This document shows, one piece after another, positions 1 to 6,089 of a stretch of 7,868 nt of DNA. Location of the stretch: NCBI GenBank assembly GCA_937958375.1, contig CALGNY010000158.1, forward strand, positions 1 to 7,868. Direction: 5' to 3'. Origin of the DNA: an uncultured Bacillaceae bacterium. GTDB lineage: Bacteria > Bacillota > Bacilli > Bacillales > Alkalibacillaceae. Numbering within the stretch: position 1 is the first letter of the stretch; each line of letters opens with the position of its first letter. The notes beneath the pieces are model-generated. The model was not told the origin of the DNA. It saw only the letters and a program-made list of their open reading frames with translations, and searched no databases. The translations under genes were made by a program, and so were the position numbers.

Positions 1-7
1 ATTTCAT

Positions 8-214
8 TTACTCTATTTCTTCAAAGTAATACTTATGGAAACCGCCCATTTTACCTGTGTCATCAATGACGAAATAAAATTCATCGGTTTCGTTTTTGAC
101 GTCGTACGTCTTTCCTTCGGTTAAGCAATCAGTCACAGTAAATTTTTTGGCATTTGTGTGCATGCATTTGATTTGCTTCAATGCTTTGTGATCGTGCCAC
201 GTTTTGTGAATCAT
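8..214 (-). CDS. DUF6501-like small conserved protein
   Basis: A complete 68-residue cytoplasmic protein with no signal peptide or membrane segment. I recognise it as like the small Bacillales family DUF6501 from the N-terminal MIHKTWH, the CMHTNAKK segment (residues 17-24), a GKTYDVKNETDEFYF block (34-48) and the aromatic C-terminus GGFHKYYFEEIE; this assignment is from memory. No function is known to me. It has two cysteines (17 and 30), which is too few to argue for a metal site. The ATG at 214 follows GGAGGG with a 9-base spacer. It is the last gene downstream of msrAB, 54 bp after that stop, and an 18-bp perfect palindrome sits in the gap, so it may have its own regulated promoter rather than simply being an operon partner. 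Confidence 0.8.
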   Translation of the reverse strand: MIHKTWHDHKALKQIKCMHTNAKKFTVTDCLTEGKTYDVKNETDEFYFVIDDTGKMGGFHKYYFEEIE

Positions 215-235
215 CCGCTTTTTCCCTCCACGATT

Positions 236-253
236 TAATCAAACGTTTGATTA
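236..253. promoter_or_regulatory. 18-bp perfect palindrome, likely operator
   Basis: TAATCAAACGTTTGATTA is identical to its own reverse complement. It lies 22 bp upstream of the DUF6501-like start and 15 bp after the msrAB stop. On the minus strand a TACAAT (262 to 257) precedes it by 3 bp, so a promoter there would start inside the palindrome, the usual place for a repressor site; no good -35 is visible. The central CG and A/T-rich arms recall LacI- or TetR-type operators. It is not a terminator, because a loopless AT stem followed by AAATCGTGG has no U-run. It does not fit the CcpA cre consensus. Confidence 0.55.
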
Positions 254-268
254 GTGATTGTACATCCT

Positions 269-1219
269 TTATTCAAATAATTGTAGATACTTGCCATAGC
301 CCTTCTCTTTCAATTGATCCTTAGGGATGAATCGGAGTGCGGCCGAATTGATGCAATATCTCATACCGCCTTTGTCTTGCGGTCCATCCGGGAACACATG
401 ACCAAGGTGTGAATCAGCATGTCCACTCCGCACCTCTACTCGTCTCATTCCAAAGGAGGTATCCAATTCTTCTTCTAATGGTGCAATCGGCTTGGTGAAG
501 CTTGGCCAACCACAATTCGCATCGTATTTATCCGTCGAGGAAAATAAAGGTTCACCGCTTACGATATCGACATAAATGCCCTCTTCTTCATGATCCCAGT
601 ACTCATTTTGATAGGGTGGTTCCGTTCCGTCTTCCTGGGTGACGGTGTATTGCATATCATTCAATCGTTTTTTTAAATCTTCTTTATCTTCGTTTTTCCA
701 ATTTTTCTCGATGAAATCTTTACGTCCGGAACCTTTCTTATACATTTGGTAGTGAAATGAGTTCCTCTTATAATAATCTTGGTGTTCATCTTCCGCTCGA
801 TAAAATGTTTGTGCAGGTCGGATTTCAACAACAATCGGCTGATCGAATTTGTTGCTCTCTTCGATTTTTTGTTTCGACTGAATGGCAAGCTCTTTTTGTT
901 CGTCGTCATGGTAGAATATCGCTGGCTTGTATGATTCACCCCGATCGGCAAATTGACCACCTGCATCCGTTGGGTCAATTTGCTGCCAATAGAGTTCCAG
1001 TAACTGATCATACGGAAAAATTTCAGGATCATACGTAATCTCTACGGCTTCTAAGTGGCCGGTTGTGTTCGAACAAACTTCCTCATAAGTTGGATTTTCT
1101 ACATGTCCTCCGGTATATCCTGATACGATTTCTTCAATTCCTGGTCTACGGTCAAATGGTTCAACCATACACCAAAAACATCCTCCAGCAAACGTTGCTT
1201 TTTTGAATTGCTTATCCAT
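269..1219 (-). CDS. msrAB: Bifunctional methionine sulfoxide reductase MsrA-MsrB fusion
   Basis: Repairs oxidised methionine in cytosolic proteins: the MsrA part reduces the S-sulfoxide and the MsrB part the R-sulfoxide, with thioredoxin as usual reductant. In the 316-residue form chosen here, MsrA spans about residues 6-170 with GCFWC (catalytic Cys14, second Cys17), GYTGG, and VCSNTTGHLE (Cys49). The C-terminal recycling cysteines of E. coli MsrA are absent, so Cys17 may be the resolver (inference). MsrB spans about 183-316 with CGWPSF (Cys236, recycling position), HLGHVF, and RYCINSAALRF (catalytic Cys289). The two CxxC zinc motifs of many MsrBs are missing, as in B. subtilis MsrB. A and B are separate genes in B. 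subtilis but fused A-then-B in many other bacteria. Start: an in-frame GTG at 1228 lies inside the AAAGGTGA ribosome binding site, so the ATG at 1219 is preferred. It begins 14 bp after the YqfQ-like stop, indicating an operon. Confidence 0.95.
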   Translation of the reverse strand: MDKQFKKATFAGGCFWCMVEPFDRRPGIEEIVSGYTGGHVENPTYEEVCSNTTGHLEAVEITYDPEIFPYDQLLELYWQQIDPTDAGGQFADRGESYKPAIFYHDDEQKELAIQSKQKIEESNKFDQPIVVEIRPAQTFYRAEDEHQDYYKRNSFHYQMYKKGSGRKDFIEKNWKNEDKEDLKKRLNDMQYTVTQEDGTEPPYQNEYWDHEEEGIYVDIVSGEPLFSSTDKYDANCGWPSFTKPIAPLEEELDTSFGMRRVEVRSGHADSHLGHVFPDGPQDKGGMRYCINSAALRFIPKDQLKEKGYGKYLQLFE

Positions 1220-1233
1220 TGCGATCACCTTTC

Positions 1234-1689
1234 TTAAATATATAGTTTCGGTGCAGGAAGTCCGTTATATGGATCCTTCTTTTTATCTTCTGCCTTCAAT
1301 GGCTTGGATTTCCAAGGTTTAGGAGTTTCCTGATCTCCCTTCACATTTTGGTCGATCATTTCTTCCAGTTGTTCGTGTTTGTTTTCTTGTTCTTCTTCCT
1401 CTTCCTGATCGTCAGATAACATGATCTTGGCCATATCAATTAACATCGGCGCATTTTTTACTAGTGGGGCATACTGTTTCCAAATGGGTAACACTTGTTG
1501 GACGATTTGTAGCCCCTTATGAACTTTTGTGATTGAATTCAATAACCCACCTGTTTGTTGAACAGGGGCATGCATAAATGGCCCCGCTCCATAAGTTGGC
1601 TGCGAACTTTTTGGTAAGTAATCCAGCACTTGCTGCAAAAATGGCGGTTTTTGTGCTGGTGGCTGTTGATAAGGTCCAAACGGATACAT
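1234..1689 (-). CDS. YqfQ/VrrA-like protein
   Basis: A 151-residue protein of unknown function. The N-terminus is rich in Pro, Gln and Tyr (residues 1-45). The middle is an amphipathic helical stretch (48-92) containing QYAPLVKNAPMLI (72-84). A highly acidic run, EEEEEQENKHEQLEE (96-110), follows, then a lysine- and proline-rich tail ending in PKLYI. The QY(G/A)P block and terminal PKLYI are, as I recall, the two hallmarks of the Bacillales YqfQ-like family, which includes Bacillus anthracis VrrA. There is no signal peptide or clear transmembrane helix. The ATG follows GAGGAGG with an 8-base spacer. msrAB starts 14 bp downstream; ung ends 74 bp upstream with no convincing terminator between. 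The YppG-like family is an alternative, but the PKLYI end argues against it. Confidence 0.72.
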   Translation of the reverse strand: MYPFGPYQQPPAQKPPFLQQVLDYLPKSSQPTYGAGPFMHAPVQQTGGLLNSITKVHKGLQIVQQVLPIWKQYAPLVKNAPMLIDMAKIMLSDDQEEEEEQENKHEQLEEMIDQNVKGDQETPKPWKSKPLKAEDKKKDPYNGLPAPKLYI

Positions 1690-1763
1690 AATGAAAGCCT
1701 CCTCATAAACTGCTACTTATAGCTTACGACTGGGACAGCTATCACGTTTGGGCGGATTGAGAT

Positions 1764-2429
1764 TTAATCAACTTTCCAATCAATCGGTGCTAACCCTTTA
1801 TCCGTCAGATAATTGTTCGTATCTGTAAAGGGTTTACTTCCAAAAAATCCGCGATGGGCTGAAAGGGGGCTCGGATGTGCTGCGTGAACGACATAATGTT
1901 TAAAAGGATTAATGCCTTGTCCTTTTACCAATGCTTGCTTTCCCCAAAGGATAAAGACTACGTTTTCCTTTTGCTTGCTGATGATTTCAATCACACGATC
2001 CGTAAATACTTCCCATCCAATGTTTTGATGAGATAACGCTTGGCCTTCCTTCACTGTCAAGACCGAATTCAATAAGAGTACACCTTGCTTCGCCCATTTT
2101 GTCAAGTCACCGTGGGAGGGTCGGTCACAGCCAAGATCGTCTGCCAACTCTTTATGGATATTTCGCAAAGAAGGTGGAATAGGTATACCTCTTTGAACCG
2201 AAAAAGACATTCCGTTTGCTTGGTTTGGCCCATGATAGGGATCCTGACCAAGAATGACGACCTTGGTATCCTCAAAAGAAGTTTCGTTAAAAGCTTGAAA
2301 TACGTGTTCTTTTGGCGGATAAACCGTTTCATGTTCATATTCGGCTTGAAGGTGTTGAATCAATTCCTGAAAATAAGGTTTTGAAAATTCATCTTGCAAT
2401 ACATGCTGCCAATCGGTTGTGATACGCAT
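1764..2429 (-). CDS. ung: Uracil-DNA glycosylase (family 1)
   Basis: Removes uracil from DNA, whether from cytosine deamination or dUMP misincorporation, leaving an abasic site for base-excision repair. The 221-residue length is normal. Signatures are the water-activating loop GQDPYHG (61-67, catalytic Asp63), the Leu/Pro loop IPPSLRNI (84-91), LLLNSVLTV (118-126) with the uracil-binding Asn121, and the minor-groove intercalation loop HPSPLSA (185-191, catalytic His185). Nothing essential is missing. The ATG at 2429 follows AGGGGA with a 6-base spacer. It lies 76 bp downstream of the DUF2584-like gene, with a small hairpin in the gap, and upstream of the YqfQ-like gene. thyA and dfrA further upstream supply dTMP, which limits uracil entry into DNA, so the grouping makes sense, although ung is probably in a separate transcript. 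Confidence 0.98.
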   Translation of the reverse strand: MRITTDWQHVLQDEFSKPYFQELIQHLQAEYEHETVYPPKEHVFQAFNETSFEDTKVVILGQDPYHGPNQANGMSFSVQRGIPIPPSLRNIHKELADDLGCDRPSHGDLTKWAKQGVLLLNSVLTVKEGQALSHQNIGWEVFTDRVIEIISKQKENVVFILWGKQALVKGQGINPFKHYVVHAAHPSPLSAHRGFFGSKPFTDTNNYLTDKGLAPIDWKVD

Positions 2430-2445
2430 ATTATTTCCCCTTATT

Positions 2446-2469
2446 ATTTCCTGGGAAACCGCAGGAAAT
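2446..2469 (-). other. Small hairpin in the leader of ung
   Basis: Exact 8-bp arms ATTTCCTG and CAGGAAAT flank an 8-base loop, 16 bases upstream of the ung start codon on the minus strand. The RNA after the stem is AATAATAAG, not a U-run, so it is a poor intrinsic terminator. It could protect a processed mRNA end or mildly affect ung translation. Its role is unknown. Confidence 0.3.
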
Positions 2470-2505
2470 TAAAGCTTTCGACAGAATAATGAAAGGATCT
2501 TGTCA

Positions 2506-2754
2506 TTAATTGACGCTATATAAAGAAATTAAGTGATAATGGCAAATCGTCATGCCGTTTGAAAATGATAATTTGACAATTTTTGCAGTGCCGATTTGAT
2601 CTGAATCGAGCGAACGCTGGATATCAATCGGTTCCTCCATCGGAAATATTTGATAACCATCAAACGTGATCTCAAAGATATCGTTCTCCTCTGAAATTCG
2701 GCGTTCTCTTCCTTCGGTGACTAATTTCCATTGCATCACAAATTGATTAGACAT
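2506..2754 (-). CDS. Small conserved protein, DUF2584-like
   Basis: An 82-residue cytoplasmic protein. I match it from memory to the Bacillales DUF2584 family: a KGRERRI-like segment (here EGRERRISEEND), a GYQIFPMEEPIDIQRS block, GTAKIVKLSFSNG, and a C-terminus LISLYSVN close to the family's usual ISLxSxN ending. No catalytic motif, signal peptide or membrane helix is visible, and no function is known to me. The start at 2754 is chosen because GAGGTGA lies 5 bases upstream; a longer in-frame reading from 2799 would put the ribosome binding site inside the coding region. It follows the strong terminator after yozE, so it is probably the first gene of a transcript continuing into ung. Confidence 0.62.
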   Translation of the reverse strand: MSNQFVMQWKLVTEGRERRISEENDIFEITFDGYQIFPMEEPIDIQRSLDSDQIGTAKIVKLSFSNGMTICHYHLISLYSVN

Positions 2755-2816
2755 CCCTTCACCTCTTCTTAACCGTTTTTCTGAGTCCATACCTTTCAAT
2801 TTAAATTCTTACTTTC

Positions 2817-2822
2817 ATTATA
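2817..2822 (-). promoter_or_regulatory. Candidate -10 element for the DUF2584-like gene
   Basis: A consensus TATAAT read on the minus strand, 62 bp upstream of the start. No recognisable -35 occurs at 16-18 bp spacing (the 17-bp position reads TTCCGT), so either the promoter depends on an activator or the match is fortuitous. Its position just after the upstream terminator makes it plausible. Confidence 0.4.
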
Positions 2823-2882
2823 CGTGATTCAAACGCTGCACGGAAGTTTCACGTTTTAAAATATATGTAGGAATAACCAGTC

Positions 2883-2922
2883 AAAATAAAAAGCCATTCC
2901 CAGCAAATAGCCAGAAATAGCT
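2883..2922 (-). terminator. Intrinsic terminator after tatC-yozE
   Basis: On the minus strand the RNA forms a 12-bp stem, AGCUAUUUCUGG with CUGGGAAUGGCU, fully paired if G-U wobbles are counted, around a 7-base loop. UUUUUAUUUU follows immediately. It lies 17 bp after the yozE stop and should end the tatC-yozE transcript. Confidence 0.85.
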
Positions 2923-2939
2923 TCAGTCGAACGATTGAC

Positions 2940-3161
2940 TTACTCTTCGTTGGATATATATTCTTCCCACATCTCATCAAAGGTAATGAGTGCTTCAGGA
3001 AATGGACTGTTAAACTCCAAGTAATCCGTCAGTTCATGGTGATCATTGGATTGCTTAGGAAAATCATGTTCGTGAAACATCCAGTCAGCTAATCGTTTTT
3101 TAGGATCATGCTTATCTTTGACACCACGATAACGCATGGCAAAATGATAAAAACTTTTCAT
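2940..3161 (-). CDS. yozE: YozE family protein (UPF0346, SAM-like fold)
   Basis: A 73-residue cytoplasmic protein. The N-terminus MKSFYHFAMRYRG, the central DFPKQSNDHHELTDYLEFN (roughly residues 33-51) and the tail ITFDEMWEEYISNEE match the layout of B. subtilis YozE, which is about 74 residues and folds as a small helical SAM-like domain. Its function is unknown. The segment around residues 14-30 (VKDKHDPKKRLADWMF) diverges most from what I remember of the B. subtilis protein. The ATG follows AGGTGAT with a correct spacer. It starts 17 bp after the tatC stop and ends just before a terminator, so it is the last gene of a tatC-yozE unit. Co-transcription does not by itself imply a role in export. 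Confidence 0.85.
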   Translation of the reverse strand: MKSFYHFAMRYRGVKDKHDPKKRLADWMFHEHDFPKQSNDHHELTDYLEFNSPFPEALITFDEMWEEYISNEE

Positions 3162-3178
3162 TCGATCACCTACACTTG

Positions 3179-3937
3179 TTATTCATCTGAATCCATATAT
3201 AGAGCTTTCAATTGTTTCATCCGTCTTCGGTGAACGATGCTGGACATCACAATCGCAATCTCATAAAGTACGATGAGCGGACCTGCCACGAGTAACTGTA
3301 AAATAAAGTCCGGCGGAGACAACATCGCTCCCAAAATCACTAAAATCAAATAAGCATATTTTCGCGTTTTTTTCATAAAGCGAGGGTCTAGAATTCCTAG
3401 ACTCGTCAAAAACATGGAAATCAGTGGGACTTCGAAAAACAATGCAAACGGAATCGTTGTTTGCATGATAAACTTGAAATAATTGCGTGCCGTGTACATT
3501 TCTTGTACAACGCCATCACTTAAATCCAGTAAAAAGTCCAAAATCAAATCTTTGATAAAAAAGTATCCGAATCCGAGACCGAGTACAAACAAAATAAACA
3601 TTGCCGGTATGTACATCAGGCTGATTCGTTGTTCTTTTTTCGTCAAACCAGGCTTGATGAACAACCAAAGCTGTAAACCGAAGAACGGTAACGTGATCAT
3701 TAAGCCAGTCATTGTTGCGATCATAATATAAACCCAAATAATTTCGAATGGACTCAAAATTGTTAATTCAAAAGGAACATCGCCTTCGACGTAAAAATAA
3801 ATATCCTTTGCGAAATAAAACCCCAGTCCAAAAAAAACGATGAATACGAATAAAGAAAGGAAAATCCTCTTTCGCAATTCACCAAGGTGATCTGTCCAAT
3901 GCATATCATCCGGGGTTGATTCGATTTTATTTGCCAT
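3179..3937 (-). CDS. tatC: Sec-independent (twin-arginine) translocase subunit TatC
   Basis: The membrane receptor of the twin-arginine system, which binds RR signal peptides of folded cargo and recruits TatA. The 252 residues begin with a cytoplasmic tail carrying the diagnostic HLGELRKR (17-24), followed by six hydrophobic segments at about 26-45, 66-90, 107-130, 157-178, 195-210 and 212-230. The first cytoplasmic loop FIKPGLTKKEQR (93-104) keeps the Phe and Glu (F93, E102) that correspond to E. coli F94 and E103 for signal-peptide binding. The tail is basic and then acidic. Start: GTG at 3946 is in frame but falls in the AAGGGTGAAGG ribosome binding site, so the ATG at 3937 is chosen. There is no TatB gene, as usual in Firmicutes. 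It lies downstream of two tatA genes but is separated from them by a hairpin terminator, so it may need its own promoter or readthrough. Confidence 0.97.
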   Translation of the reverse strand: MANKIESTPDDMHWTDHLGELRKRIFLSLFVFIVFFGLGFYFAKDIYFYVEGDVPFELTILSPFEIIWVYIMIATMTGLMITLPFFGLQLWLFIKPGLTKKEQRISLMYIPAMFILFVLGLGFGYFFIKDLILDFLLDLSDGVVQEMYTARNYFKFIMQTTIPFALFFEVPLISMFLTSLGILDPRFMKKTRKYAYLILVILGAMLSPPDFILQLLVAGPLIVLYEIAIVMSSIVHRRRMKQLKALYMDSDE

Positions 3938-4002
3938 ATCCTTCACCCTTTTGGAGTTAAGCCTGGAATCTATTCTAATCTATTTTATGACGATACGCCA
4001 GA

Positions 4003-4036
4003 ATAAAATAAGATGTAAGGGATTCCCTTACATCTT
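4003..4036 (-). terminator. Hairpin terminator between tatA and tatC
   Basis: Perfect 13-base arms AAGATGTAAGGGA and TCCCTTACATCTT, separated by one base, fold as a stem of about 12 bp with a tiny loop. On the minus strand UAUUUUAUUC follows, a moderate U-run. It is 16 bp after the downstream tatA stop. Termination is probably partial, which would reduce tatC relative to tatA; this would fit the usual excess of TatA over TatC (inference). Confidence 0.65.
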
Positions 4037-4052
4037 GTATCATCAGCCATGC

Positions 4053-4253
4053 TTATTGACCATCTTTTTGGTTCGAATCCTTTTTATCCGTTGATGAGTC
4101 ATCATTCACCAAATCATTCGTTGCCTTTTTAAACTCTTTTAGGGAGCTTCCAAATGCCTTTCCGATTTCAGGCAATTTAGAAGGTCCAAAGACAAGCAGA
4201 GCAACGATCAAAATCAAGATCAATCCTGGAATTCCGATGCTTCCAAGTGACAT
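4053..4253 (-). CDS. tatA: Twin-arginine translocase pore subunit TatA (downstream copy)
   Basis: A 66-residue TatA/TatE protein: a short periplasm-side N-terminus, one transmembrane helix (GIPGLILILIVALLVF, about residues 6-21), the hinge FGPSKLPEIG, an amphipathic helix (GKAFGSSLKEFKKATNDL) and a charged tail. TatA oligomerises around TatC to let folded proteins cross. Start: in-frame GTG at 4268 lies beside the GAGGTG ribosome binding site, so the ATG at 4253, 7 bases after it, is used. It follows the other tatA copy by 30 bp and is followed by a hairpin terminator. It differs from its twin in the tail (SSTDKKDSNQKDGQ) and by longer length. I cannot tell from sequence which copy, if either, takes the TatB-like role. 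Confidence 0.94.
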   Translation of the reverse strand: MSLGSIGIPGLILILIVALLVFGPSKLPEIGKAFGSSLKEFKKATNDLVNDDSSTDKKDSNQKDGQ

Positions 4254-4283
4254 ATTACTGCACCTCACTCTGAATGAGTCTTT

Positions 4284-4457
4284 CTATTTTAATTGATTGT
4301 CAGTTTCCTTTTCATCTACGTGATCGTCTTTCGTTGAGTTCTTAAATTCCTTCAACGTTTTTCCTAACGCTTGACCAAGTTCAGGCAACTTTTTAGGGCC
4401 AAACAGAACGAGCAGGATTAATAAAATCAAGATTAACCCAGGAATTCCTACGCTCAC
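4284..4457 (-). CDS. tatA: Twin-arginine translocase pore subunit TatA (upstream copy)
   Basis: A second short TatA, 57 residues from the chosen start. The transmembrane helix (GIPGLILILLILLVLF) is followed by FGPKKLPELG, the amphipathic helix GQALGKTLKEFKNSTKDD and a brief acidic tail. The start is uncertain: GTG at 4457 has AGGTG 6 bases upstream and gives MSVGIPGL, like other TatA N-termini, while GTG at 4466 would add three residues but lacks a proper ribosome binding site. Either way it begins with GTG, which may lower its expression. It lies 92 bp after the dfrA stop with no terminator visible, so transcription from thyA-dfrA may run in. The hydrophobic helix and hinge are very similar to the downstream copy, consistent with tandem duplication followed by tail divergence. 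Confidence 0.9.
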   Translation of the reverse strand: MSVGIPGLILILLILLVLFGPKKLPELGQALGKTLKEFKNSTKDDHVDEKETDNQLK

Positions 4458-4549
4458 AACAAACACCTGCCATTTCTATATCTCTATACTCCTATTTTCA
4501 CCGATTTGGACGAAATTTGCAAATATAAGATGCAACTGTTACAAAATGT

Positions 4550-5035
4550 TCACGGTTTTACGCGTTCAAAAATATAGAATACATGCTCGTGTTTGTTTTT
4601 CTCATCGGTAATTCCTTTTTGGCTACTGACTTCCTTCCATTCATTCCAATCAATTGAAGGGAAATAGGTATCTCCTTGGAAGCTATCGAATATTTTAGTG
4701 ATATACATTCGTTCGACCAACTGGATCGTATCCTCAAAAATTTTGGCTCCCCCAATGATGACGACTTCCTCTTCATCTTTCCAACGATCCAACTCGTTCA
4801 AAGAATGGATAATCGTACACCCCTCTTGTTCGTAATTAGGGTCTCTCGTCAAGATGATGTTTTCCCGATTGGGTAGCGGTCTTCCGATCGATTCGAATGT
4901 TTTTCGTCCCATTACGATTGGCTTTCCGGTCGTAATACTTTTGAAGTATTTTAAATCATTCGGTAAGTGCCACGGCATTCCGTTTTCAAAACCGATTACT
5001 CGGTTTTCATCATATGCAACAATTAGTGAGAACAT
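4550..5035 (-). CDS. dfrA: Dihydrofolate reductase
   Basis: Reduces dihydrofolate to tetrahydrofolate with NADPH, regenerating the folate that thymidylate synthase oxidises; the target of trimethoprim. The 161 residues are a normal chromosomal length. Motifs are GMPWHLPNDLKYFK, with Trp22 and the catalytic acid Asp27 at the same numbers as in E. coli, the NADPH-binding MGRKTFESIGRPLPNR (42-57), ILTRD, and VIIGGAKIF (92-100) with the conserved Gly-Gly. The TYFP segment near 123-126 is also typical. Nothing indicates a plasmid-type resistant enzyme, but resistance cannot be judged by eye. The ATG at 5035 follows AAGGAGTG with a 7-base spacer. It starts 13 bp after the thyA stop; this thyA-dfrA pairing is common and ties dTMP synthesis to folate recycling. 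Confidence 0.97.
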   Translation of the reverse strand: MFSLIVAYDENRVIGFENGMPWHLPNDLKYFKSITTGKPIVMGRKTFESIGRPLPNRENIILTRDPNYEQEGCTIIHSLNELDRWKDEEEVVIIGGAKIFEDTIQLVERMYITKIFDSFQGDTYFPSIDWNEWKEVSSQKGITDEKNKHEHVFYIFERVKP

Positions 5036-5048
5036 CTTACTTCACTCC

Positions 5049-6008
5049 TTATACAGCTACAGGTGCTTTGATTGCCGGGTGTGGGCGATAATTTTCAACT
5101 CTGATATCCTCGACTTCGAAATCAAAAATACTTTTCTTGTCTTGATTCAACTGAAGTGTCGGACCCTCTTTCGGATCGCGTGACAACTGGGTTTTGATTT
5201 GCTCAAAATGGTTCTGGTAAATATGTGCATCACCGATCGTATGAATGAATTCGCCAACCGCTAACCCACACTCATGAGCAATCAAATGGGTCAATAACGA
5301 ATAACTTGCGATGTTGAATGGGATGCCAAGAAAAATATCCCCACTCCGTTGATATAGCTGACAGGATAACTTGCCGTCCTGCACATAAAATTGGAAGAGT
5401 GTGTGGCACGGCGGCAAGGCCATTGTCGGAACGTCATCTGGGTTCCAGGCAGAAACGATCAACCGTCTAGAGGAAGGGCTGGTCTTAATTTGCTCGATGA
5501 CTTGCTTGATTTGATCGATGACACCGTGATTGGGTCCTTCCCATGCACGCCACTGTTTTCCGTATACATTTCCTAATTCACCATAAATTTCAGCAAATGA
5601 ATCATCCGTCAGTATTTTCTCTTTGAACAGGGCTAACTGCTCTTCATACTGTTCCTTGAACTGCTCATCTTGTTGGGAACGAAGCCCGAAATCTTGCATG
5701 TCTGGTCCGGTATAATCATCGCTGTCGACCCATTTCTTAAACGCCCATTCATTCCAAATATTATTATTATGCTTTAATAAGTACCGAATGTTTGTATCAC
5801 CTTTCAAAAACCAAAGCAATTCACTGACAATCAACCGAAGAGGTACTCGCTTGGTTGTCAATAATGGAAAGTTTTCGGTTAAGTCAAAACGCATTTGATG
5901 GCCAAAGACTGACCTGGTTCCCGTTCCTGTACGGTCACCTCGATCCGATCCGTTTTCCATGACGTGTTTACATAAATCCAAATAGGCTTGTTCATTTTTA
6001 TTCACCAT
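5049..6008 (-). CDS. thyA: Thymidylate synthase (long, ThyA type)
   Basis: Converts dUMP and methylene-tetrahydrofolate to dTMP and dihydrofolate, which the next gene recycles. Landmarks are RGDRTGTGTRSVFG (23-36), the PPCHTLFQFY active site (199-208, nucleophile Cys201), RSGDIFLGIPFNIASY (221-236) and HIYQNHFEQ (262-270). At 319 residues it is the long form seen in Lactobacillus casei and staphylococci. It carries roughly 50 extra residues in the small domain (about 90-140) compared with 264-residue E. coli ThyA or B. subtilis ThyB. The C-terminus IKAPVAV fits the family's conserved tail. The ATG at 6008 follows an AGGGGGCGAG ribosome binding site. It heads the thyA-dfrA(-tatA-tatA) run and is divergent from the NlpC/P60 gene. 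Confidence 0.98.
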   Translation of the reverse strand: MVNKNEQAYLDLCKHVMENGSDRGDRTGTGTRSVFGHQMRFDLTENFPLLTTKRVPLRLIVSELLWFLKGDTNIRYLLKHNNNIWNEWAFKKWVDSDDYTGPDMQDFGLRSQQDEQFKEQYEEQLALFKEKILTDDSFAEIYGELGNVYGKQWRAWEGPNHGVIDQIKQVIEQIKTSPSSRRLIVSAWNPDDVPTMALPPCHTLFQFYVQDGKLSCQLYQRSGDIFLGIPFNIASYSLLTHLIAHECGLAVGEFIHTIGDAHIYQNHFEQIKTQLSRDPKEGPTLQLNQDKKSIFDFEVEDIRVENYRPHPAIKAPVAV

Positions 6009-6059
6009 TCTCGCCCCCTGCTATTTAATTTCATTGTACCTAAAATTGATAGGGAATTC

Positions 6060-6089
6060 ATTGTATTTTATATAACAATCTTGTAACAA
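6060..6089 (-). promoter_or_regulatory. Candidate thyA promoter
   Basis: On the minus strand TTGTTA (6089 to 6084) and TACAAT (6065 to 6060) are 18 bp apart, a passable sigma-A promoter 51 bp upstream of thyA. A second TACAAT at 6038 to 6033 lacks a good -35. The -35 and spacer overlap the predicted WalR box, so WalR binding could interfere with this promoter. Confidence 0.4.
6072..6088 (-). promoter_or_regulatory. Predicted WalR (YycF) binding box
   Basis: Read on the minus strand, TGTTAC-AAGAT-TGTTAT fits the published WalR consensus TGTWAH-N5-TGTWAH at every constrained base. It lies 75 bp upstream of the chosen start of a cell-wall DL-endopeptidase-like gene, the class of gene (lytE, cwlO, yocH) that WalR controls in Firmicutes. 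Box and context are both seen; binding is inferred. On the plus strand, possible promoters are TTGTAA (6081-6086) with AATAAA (6104-6109), or TTGAAT (6101-6106) with CATATT (6124-6129), all weak, as expected for an activated promoter. Confidence 0.65.

Noticed and set aside
236..253. CcpA cre site or msrAB terminator at the palindrome
   Set aside because: The cre consensus needs TGNAANCG; here the corresponding bases are TCAAACG. As a terminator, the stem is AT-rich with no loop and no following U-run.
673..1032. Second minus-strand open frame of 119 codons within msrAB
   Set aside because: It is a shifted-frame shadow of msrAB, rich in Lys, Ser and Ile with no domain signal.
757..1038. Plus-strand open frame of 93 codons
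   Set aside because: It lies wholly antisense to msrAB, has no ribosome binding site, and its product resembles nothing; the opposite strand has clear catalytic motifs.
1716..1745. Possible terminator between ung and the YqfQ-like gene
   Set aside because: Only a 5-bp stem with a 12-base loop (TAGCT and AGCTA) and no U-run, too weak to call.
2085..2384. Plus-strand open frame of 99 codons opposite ung
   Set aside because: It is antisense to a gene with intact catalytic loops, with no promoter or ribosome binding site.
2823..2854. Inverted repeat CGTG...CACG upstream of the DUF2584-like gene
   Set aside because: It pairs only with a 4-base bulge and short helices, and could easily be chance.
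4854..5183. Plus-strand open frame spanning the thyA-dfrA junction
   Set aside because: It crosses two well-supported genes on the other strand and carries no recognisable domain.
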